64,000 bases of DNA from assembly GCA_963662155.1 (NCBI GenBank), contig OY759261.1:36497522-36561521 (forward strand), written 5' to 3'. This document shows, piece after piece, positions 57,261 to 64,000 of the stretch (position 1 is the first letter of the stretch; each line of letters starts with the position of its first letter). The DNA is from Lamellibrachia columna. Taxonomy: Eukaryota > Annelida > Polychaeta > Sabellida > Siboglinidae. Made by a program: the position numbers and the translations under genes. The notes beneath the pieces are model-generated. The model was given only the letters and a program-made list of their open reading frames with translations. It was not told where the DNA came from and did no database searches.

Positions 57261-57273
57261 GTTGGTTTGATTG

Positions 57274-58285
57274 ATTTATATATATTTGAGTGGGGTACCT
57301 CAAGGATCAGTATTAGGACCTATATTATTCTTAATTTATATCAATGACTTGGACGACAGTATAACAAGTAATGTACTGAAATTTGCGGATGACACAAAAC
57401 TGTTTAGAAAGGTTAATACTGATGGTGATAAACAACATTTACAAAACGATCTAGACAGATTAGTGAAATGGTCTGAGAAATGGCAGATGTTGTTCAATTT
57501 TGGGAAATGTAAATGCCTACATACAGGACATAGGAACTTGAATGTAAACTATAGAATGGGAGATACTGTTCTGGGTACTACTGTAAAAGAAAAGGACTTA
57601 GGAGTTACAATAAGCGCTGATATGAAAGTTTCAGAGCAGTGTGGTATTGCAGCTTCAAAGGGTAATCAAATTCTTGGATTGATTAGAAGAAACATAACAT
57701 ACAAGGGAAAAAAGTTAATTATACCTCTTTATAAAGCAATAGTTAGACCTCATTTAGAATACTGTATACAAGCATGGAGACCATATCGTAAGAAGGATAT
57801 AGATACGCTTGAACGCATACAAAGGAGAGCAACTAAAATGATTCCAGAACTGAGAGACCTTAGTTATGAAGAACGCCTGAAAGAATGTGGTTTAACAACT
57901 CTAGAGACAAGGAGGTTAAGAGGAGATCAGATTGAAGTTTTTAAGATATTGAATGGGTATGAAAATATTGATAGAAATATGTTTTTCTCACTCAAGAAGG
58001 ATAGCAGAACTAGAGGACATGAGGTAAAATTAGTAAAGGATCAATGTAGATTGGACATCAGGAAGCACTCGTTCTCACAGAGGACAATAAATGAATGGAA
58101 CAAATTGTCAACAGATTGTGTAACTGCTAGCAGCGTGAATATGTTTAAAAACAAGGTTGACACATATCTCAGGAGGGCAGGCTATAAGTAGATGAACATT
58201 GTTGGACTCTCGATAAGCCAATGGCTTCCTTGTCCACTTGCCATCTGGGCCTTTGGCTTGGATGGCAAATCTTGTTAAATCTTGT
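57274..58285 (+). mobile_element. 5'-truncated CR1/L2-like non-LTR retrotransposon
   Basis: Starts inside the RT domain and ends in a short 3' repeat (CTTGTTAAAT twice, about 58,267-58,287), the kind of short tandem tail usual for CR1/L2 elements rather than a poly(A) tail. 5' truncation is the normal outcome of target-primed reverse transcription. Confidence 0.85.
57286..58191 (+). pseudogene. Non-LTR reverse transcriptase, C-terminal half (open but 5'-truncated)
   Basis: About 300 codons without a stop, the best preserved RT in the window. Motif B SGVPQGSVLGPILFLIYIND is at the start, then LKFADDTKLF (motif C, FADD, with both Asp), WSEKWQMLFNFGKCKCLHTG (thumb start), KDLGVTISADMKVSEQC, YKAIVRPHLEYCIQAW, LERIQRRATKMIPELRDLSY, and the C-terminal SFSQRTINEWNKL. 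Motif A and everything N-terminal (endonuclease) are missing, so no active enzyme is encoded. The absence of stops suggests a fairly recent insertion. Confidence 0.88.
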
Positions 58286-58291
58286 TAAATA

Positions 58292-58376
58292 CCAGCAGTG
58301 TGCCACAAAATAAAACTATCAGGATATGAATAGAAAAACCACCATTGCAACAATCAACCTGATCACTTAATTCAAC

Positions 58377-58430
<54 letters not shown>

Positions 58431-58535
58431 AATTCATATCCTGAAAGTTAGATTTTGTGGCACTTTGTTATATATAAATATATATATATATATATATACA
58501 CACACCAGCCACAAAATCTAACTACCAGGATATAT
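58292..58535. repeat. Inverted repeats around (TA)n tracts
   Basis: TGCCACAAAATAAAACTATC at 58,302 and its inverse (GATTTTGTGGCA, about 58,452) flank a (TA)n tract at 58,379-58,427. A third copy in the first orientation (GCCACAAAATCTAACTACCA) follows a second TA tract at about 58,508. It could be a small hairpin element. Confidence 0.65.
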
Positions 58536-58650
58536 ACATATATATAAAAAATTACAATTTAACCCATTATTTGTTGAACATAGCAACTGAAATAAGGCAA
58601 GGCAGACTTTTCTCTGGTGCCATTCAATGTACTATTCTATTGATTGTTAC

Positions 58651-58727
58651 AACCAGTAATGTAATGATCAACCGGTAATGTAATAATCGACCAGTAATGT
58701 AATAATTCGACCAGTAATGTAATAAAA
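58651..58727. repeat. Four tandem units of about 20 bp (ACCAGTAATGTAATAATC)
   Basis: Short, slightly variable units with the word CCAGTAATGTAATAA. Confidence 0.85.
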
Positions 58728-58729
58728 AT

Positions 58730-59000
58730 TATGATTATAATAATGATGATGACGATGATGATGTTAATGATGATAAAGAAGGTGATGATGAGGGTAATAA
58801 AACATTATTATGACAATTAAGGGGTCATCTTAGTGACGATGATAATGATGATTAAAATTATGATAATGATTATGATGATAATAATGATGATGACATTAAT
58901 AATGATGAAGACAATTAAGCAGTCTAAGTGATGATGATGATGATGATGACAATGAGGGCGATCATTATTATGATTATGAGGATGAAAACAATTATATCCT
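58730..59000. repeat. GAT/ATG-rich simple sequence
   Basis: Cryptically simple sequence dominated by GATGATGAT and AATGAT words, with no regular long period. Confidence 0.8.
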
Positions 59001-59137
59001 GCTTCTCCTCTTGATCATCGTCATCCTCATCCTCATGTTCACCCTTACAACGGCTAGCCATGCTGACACCCACTCGACGTTCACAAACTTATGATCACAA
59101 ATGCATGTTTTCTGGGAGGACATATGGAATGCCATTC

Positions 59138-59280
59138 ATGCCAGGTAACACACGGCAGTAACTACATGCCAGGTAACACACGGCAGTAACTACATGCCAG
59201 GTAACACACGGCAGTAACTACATGCCAAGTAACACACGGCAGTAACTACATGCCAGGTAACACACGGCAGTAACTACATG
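59138..59280. repeat. 28-bp tandem repeat, five copies
   Basis: Units of GGTAACACACGGCAGTAACT with ACATGCCA, nearly perfect except AGGT to AAGT in one unit. The next repeat array begins immediately after it. Confidence 0.92.
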
Positions 59281-59286
59281 TTGGCA

Positions 59287-61970
59287 AACGATGGGACGAG
59301 TCAGACAGAGTGGTAAGGAAGAACGGGGGTCACTAAAAAGGTTCACCTCAACAAACGATAGGACGAGTCAGACAGAGTGGTAAGGAAGAACGGGGGTCAC
59401 TAAAAAGGTTCACCTCAACAAACGATAGGACGACTCAGACAGAGTGGTAAGGAAGAACGGGGGTCACTAAAAAGGTTCACCTCAACAAACGATAGGACGA
59501 GTCAGACAGAGTGGTAAGGAAGAACGGGGGTCACTAAAAAGGTTCACCTCAACAAACGATAGGACGAGTCAGACAGAGTGGTAAGGAAGAACGGGGGTCA
59601 CTAAAAAGGTTCACCTCAACAAACGATAGGACGACTCAGACAGAGTGGTAAGGAAGAACGGGGGTCACTAAAAAGGTTCACCACAACAAACGATAGGACG
59701 AGTCAGACAGAGTGGTAAGGAAGAACGGGGGTCACTAAAAAGGTTCACCTCAACAAAAGATAGGACGAGTCAGACAGAGTGGTAAGGAAGAACGGGGGTC
59801 ACTAAAAAGGTTCACCTCAACAAACGATAGGACGAGTCAGACAGAGTGGTAAGGAAGAACGGGGGTCACTAAAAAGGTTCACCTCAACAAACGATAGGAC
59901 GACTCAGACAGAGTGGTAAGGAAGAACGGGGGTCACTAAAAAGGTTCACCTCAACAAACGATGGGACGAGTCAGACAGAGTGGTAAGGAAGAACGGGGGT
60001 CATTAAAAAGGTTCACCTCAACAAACGATGGGACGAGTCAGACAGAGTGGTAAGGAAGAACGGGGGTCATTAAAAAGGTTCACCTCAACAAACGATGGGA
60101 CGACTCAGACAGAGTGGTAAGGAAGAACGGGGGTCATTAAAAAGGTTCACCTCAACAAACGATAGGACGAGTCAGACAGAGTGGTAAGGAAGAACGGGGG
60201 TCATTAAAAAGGTTCACCTCAACAAACGATAGGACGAGTCAGACAGAGTGGTAAGGAAGAACGGGGGTCATTAAAAAGGTTCACCTCAACAAACGATGGG
60301 ACGAGTCAGACAGAGTGGTAAGGAAGAACGGGGGTCATTAAAAAGGTTCACCTCAACAAACGATGGGACGAGTCAGACAGAGTGGTAAGGAAGAACGGGG
60401 GTCATTAAAAAGGTTCACCTCAACAAACGATGGGACGACTCAGACAGAGTGGTAAGGAAGAACGGGGGTCATTAAAAAGGTTCACCTCAACAAACGATGG
60501 GACGAGTCAGACAGAGTGGTAAGGAAGAACGGGGGTCATTAAAAAGGTTCACCTCAACAAACGATGGGACGAGTCAGACAGAGTGGTAAGGAAGAACGGG
60601 GGTCATTAAAAAGGTTCACCTCAACAAACGATGGGACGAGTCAGACAGAGTGGTAAGGAAGAACGGGGGTCATTAAAAAGGTTCACCTCAACAAACGATG
60701 GGACGAGTCAGACAGAGTGGTAAGGAAGAACGGGGGTCATTAAAAAGGTTCACCTCAACAAACGATGGGACGAGTCAGACAGAGTGGTAAGGAAGAACGG
60801 GGGTCATTAAAAAGGTTCACCTCAACAAACGATGGGACGAGTCAGACAGAGTGGTAAGGAAGAACGGGGGTCATTAAAAAGGTTCACCTCAACAAACGAT
60901 GGGACGAGTCAGACAGAGTGGTAAGGAAGAACGGGGGTCATTAAAAAGGTTCACCTCAACAAACGATGGGACGAGTCAGACAGAGTGGTAAGGAAGAACG
61001 GGGGTCATTAAAAAGGTTCACCTCAACAAACGATGGGACGAGTCAGACAGAGTGGTAAGGAAGAACGGGGGTCATTAAAAAGGTTCACCTCAACAAACGA
61101 TAGGACGAGTCAGACAGAGTGGTAAGGAAGAACGGGGGTCATTAAAAAGGTTCACCTCAACAAACGATAGGACGAGTCAGACAGAGTGGTAAGGAAGAAC
61201 GGGGGTCATTAAAAAGGTTCACCTCAACAAACGATAGGACGAGTCAGACAGAGTGGTAAGGAAGAACGGGGGTCATTAAAAAGGTTCACCTCAACAAACG
61301 ATAGGACGAGTCAGACAGAGTGGTAAGGAAGAACGGGGGTCATTAAAAAGGTTCACCTCAACAAACGATAGGACGAGTCAGACAGAGTGGTAAGGAAGAA
61401 CGGGGGTCATTAAAAAGGTTCACCTCAACAAACGATAGGACGAGTCAGACAGAGTGGTAAGGAAGAACTGGGGTCATTAAAAAGGTTCACCTCAACAAAC
61501 GATAGGACGAGTCAGACAGAGTGGTAAGGAAGAACGGGGGTCATTAAAAAGGTTCACCTCAACAAACGATAGGACGACTCAGACAGAGTGGTAAGGAAGA
61601 ACGGGGGTCATTAAAAAGGTTCACCTCAACAAACGATAGGACGAGTCAGACATAGTGGTAAGGAAGAACGGGGGTCACTAAAAAGGTTCACCTCAACAAA
61701 CGATAGGACGAGTCAGACAGAGTGGTAAGGAAGAACGGGGGTCACTAAAAAGGTTCACCTCAACAAACGATAGGACGAGTCAGACAGAGTGGTAAGGAAG
61801 AACGGGGGTCACTAAAAAGGTTCACCTCAACAAACGATAGGACGAGTCAGACAGAGTGGTAAGAAAGTACGGGGGTCATTAAAAAGGTTCACCTCAACAA
61901 ACGATAGGACGAGTCAGACAGAGTGGTAAGGAAGAACGGGGGTCATTAAAAAGGTTCACCTCAACAAATG
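59287..61970. repeat. 67-bp satellite, about 40 copies
   Basis: Exactly 67-bp units (starts at 59,287, 59,354, 59,421 and so on) containing GACGAGTCAGACAGAGTGGT, AAGGAAGAACGGGGGTCA and AAAAAGGTTCACCTCAACAA. Three sites vary: GATGGG or GATAGG, CGAGTC or CGACTC, and TCACTA or TCATTA. Units 1-10 and those near 61.67-61.83 kb carry CACTA, while the middle block carries CATTA, so homogenisation is regional. No unique spacers separate units, so it is not CRISPR-like. Confidence 0.95.
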
Positions 61971-62024
61971 AAAGAGGTAATCTACACTCAATTAAGGGAT
62001 CATTTCAAACAATTATTTAAGGGT

Positions 62025-62252
62025 AAACAACTTAGGGTAAATCTCAAAATGCAATGTGACATAAGAAACATATGTTTATTCGCAAAAATAATAAAATAAG
62101 GGATCAGCTGAAACAGTTAAGGGGTTATCTTTAATTATTTGAAATAGTGCCTTAATTGTTTCAGCTGATCCCTTATTTTACTATTTCTGTGATTAACCTT
62201 AAGTTACAAATACAATATCACATTGCATTTTGAGATTTCCCCCAAGTTGTTT
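62025..62252. mobile_element. Foldback element with arms of about 100 bp
   Basis: The left arm (62,025-62,122: AAACAACTTAGGG, ATCTCAAAATGCAATGTGA, AATAAGGGATCAGCTGAAAC) is matched inversely by the right arm (62,150-62,252: GTTTCAGCTGATCCCTTATT, TCACATTGCATTTTGAGAT, AAGTTGTTT). The loop is under 30 bp. No ORF. It is probably a MITE or palindromic foldback element. Confidence 0.85.
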
Positions 62253-62544
62253 GGCTTTGGTTTATTTTACAATGTTGATGAAAGCATTTTTAATCTACTA
62301 GAATTTGTCATTATTAAAGTTGATAGTACGCCACATTAGGCTCTGATTTTCAATGCAATCCACACAAGCATGCCATGACAATAACACGATTTCACGTAAC
62401 ACCATCGTATTTTATTTTAACTAGTTGTTTCTGTCTTGTTATATAGTTTATGTTAATAATGCAATACGTATTTAATTAGGAACACGAATAGGTTAGTGTA
62501 GTTGCTACATGGTTGTATGCAACTATCGACACGAATATAGCGAA

Positions 62545-62740
62545 CATGTTCTTCTGGTGTCATTCAATGCACTGTTTTTCATTAATCAATGCACATGGTT
62601 GAGACAGCGATGCCATTAAATGTACTGGTTTTGAGACAGGTTTGCCGTTCAGTTAGAACAGGTTCTTAGCACACAAAACTAGTTTGACTGATCCGTTTGT
62701 GTTAAAAAACATAATGTTTGGTAAACATATGCTATGACAG
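62545..62740. repeat. Dispersed repeat, copy 2
   Basis: Partner of 56,205-56,400. Here it is followed by the GACAGGTGCTAAATAAGATA repeats. Confidence 0.75.
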
Positions 62741-63040
62741 GTGTTAAATAAGATAAAATATGGATCACAAAAAGATTTCCTTTTTAGCCACTTGAAAACT
62801 TTTAATGCGTATATATTTGTGTTTTATTTGACTATGACAGGTGCTAAATAAGATAAGAGATGGATTGTAACAAAAATGTTCCTGTTAGTCACTTGTACAC
62901 TTTAATTGAGGACATGTGTGTATATTTATATTTTTAATTTTAATTTGTACATGTACTTTTATTGCACGACAGGTGTGTTTGGTACACATGTGCTATGACA
63001 GGTGCTAAATAAGATAACTGGTGGATCGCAATTTTTTTCT
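62735..63040. repeat. Three degenerate direct repeats (GCTATGACAGGTGCTAAATAAGAT)
   Basis: Copies of CTATGACAGGTG(T/C)TAAATA are at about 62,731, 62,832 and 62,992, each followed by A-rich sequence and a GGAT(C/T)(A/G) word. Confidence 0.75.
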
Positions 63041-63544
63041 CACTTTTATGGGGGCATGACAGTGTGTTATCAAAATGAGCTTATTCGACAGCCTGCATCA
63101 TCAACACTGAATCAGGAATTATTTATTCAACATAAATTAAGAAACACAAAAACATACTATGAATATTAACATAATTCATAAACATGAATGTTAATTGTAT
63201 AGGTATGAAATCATGTCAGTCTGGGAGACTGCCACTAAGACAATAATTTAGTCACCAAAATGACAGCCATGCAATAAAATTATAAATTAAACAAAAGAAT
63301 TGAGTGAGGGATCAAAGACAAATAATTTGAACGTACTGCATGAGTATAGGCTTAAATAAAGTGTAAGAATAAGGCAATCAATATATAACATATATTATTA
63401 TAATATGTGAGATGGTATGAAGAGGAAATCAGTTAGCAAACATTTAACAGCAATTAATTATCATATAAGTGGCAAATATAACAATTCTGGATATTACAAT
63501 TTGAGCTATATTGTGACAAAAAAAATTATTTGGGTAGGTGCTGA
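63041..63544. other. No gene seen
   Basis: AT-rich. The 70-codon plus-strand ORF that begins at 63,417 has no recognisable motif and overlaps the minus-strand RT fragment, so I do not call it a gene. Confidence 0.35.
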
Positions 63545-64000
63545 AATATTGCAATTAGTGAGACTGAATTTTATCTATGATCAAGGCGGAAGTGTTATTA
63601 ATTACATGGACAATACTAAACCTGAGTGATTTCCTGGCAAGTTCAGTATTCGCTCTTTCAACATGTATGTCATGTCGATTTCTTGTATAATGTGTATGAA
63701 CATCCTCATTTTTTTTATAACTAACCTTGAAAAACATTCAGGTAAATTACCGTTTATATATCTATGATAACATTTCAGTTATTGTAACCTAATAATGTCT
63801 GCGACCATTAAAATGTTAAGATGTTTGAATAATGGCTCTGTATATACATTATATCGGCTATTGATCACTACTCTGATTGCTCTTTTTATGAGTTTCAAGA
63901 TCCTATCATGTTGGATCCCCCAAGAAAGCAAACAGTAATTTATATGAGTGAGTACAAGTAAGTTCTATAGTTTTACTAAAACATGCTGCGGTACAAATTG
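63545..64000 (-). pseudogene. Non-LTR RT C-terminal fragment, degraded
   Basis: Minus strand in mixed frames: ITVCFLGG and IKYCLLSWG-like text near 63,930-63,960, KRAIRVV with NSRYNVYTEPLFKHLNIL (about 63,800-63,880), LPECF (about 63,745), then KKNEDVHTHYTRNRHDIHVE (about 63,655-63,715). The order (WG, KRAIR, PLF-x-x-LNIL, LPxxF, H-x-HxTR) is that of the C-terminal region of CR1/Jockey-like RTs. It runs off the end of the window. Confidence 0.75.

Noticed and set aside
59287..61970. CRISPR-like regular array
   Set aside because: The whole 67-bp unit repeats and there are no unique spacers. The genome is clearly animal.

Overview
The window is animal nuclear DNA, AT-rich and almost entirely accessory. 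The evidence is spliced LRR exons with GT-AG borders, DIRS-type and CR1/L2/Jockey-like retroelements, MITE-like elements, minisatellites, and no operons or ribosome binding sites. An aquatic invertebrate with a receptor-type LRR gene family (mollusc, brachiopod, annelid, cnidarian, echinoderm or amphioxus) would fit. The sequence does not let me choose among these.

The centre, about 10.47-45.25 kb, is a head-to-tail array of seven near-identical units (A to G) with a period of 4.88-4.91 kb. Unit A is truncated at its 5' end and unit G is longer. On the + strand each unit carries a DIRS-like retroelement remnant: a gag ORF that is intact in six units, and a reverse transcriptase/tyrosine recombinase region that is broken in all seven by the same lesions. 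On the - strand each unit carries one 84-bp exon with consensus splice borders that encodes exactly one 28-residue ribonuclease-inhibitor-type leucine-rich repeat. The exon is in symmetric phase, so any number of units can be spliced in frame. A ninth-kilobase-scale neighbour, a related but different 87-bp LRR exon in the same phase and strand, lies further downstream at 3.9 kb. The simplest reading is that the window lies inside a minus-strand LRR gene (possibly NLR type) whose LRR exon has been amplified together with a dead DIRS element sitting in its intron.

Left flank (0-10.5 kb): degraded non-LTR retroelement pieces, a 16-bp minisatellite, the 3.9-kb LRR exon between duplicated intron blocks, a second and older DIRS element (5.4-8.2 kb), a 41-bp minisatellite with a 369-bp higher-order duplication, and an antisense non-LTR RT fragment fused to unit A.

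Right flank (45-64 kb): a 3-4 kb segmental duplication (46.0-48.9 and 50.1-56.1 kb) that contains foldback elements, tandem repeats and weak exon candidates. The second copy is interrupted by a 968-bp terminal-inverted-repeat element with a 5-bp target duplication. Next come a broken gene with six 26-residue Pro/Ala-rich repeats, several CR1/L2-like RT fragments, about 40 copies of a 67-bp satellite, and a foldback element with arms of about 100 bp.

No rRNA, tRNA, CRISPR or prokaryotic features were seen. Most long ORFs in the window are retroelement ORFs, antisense shadows, or readings through microsatellites.
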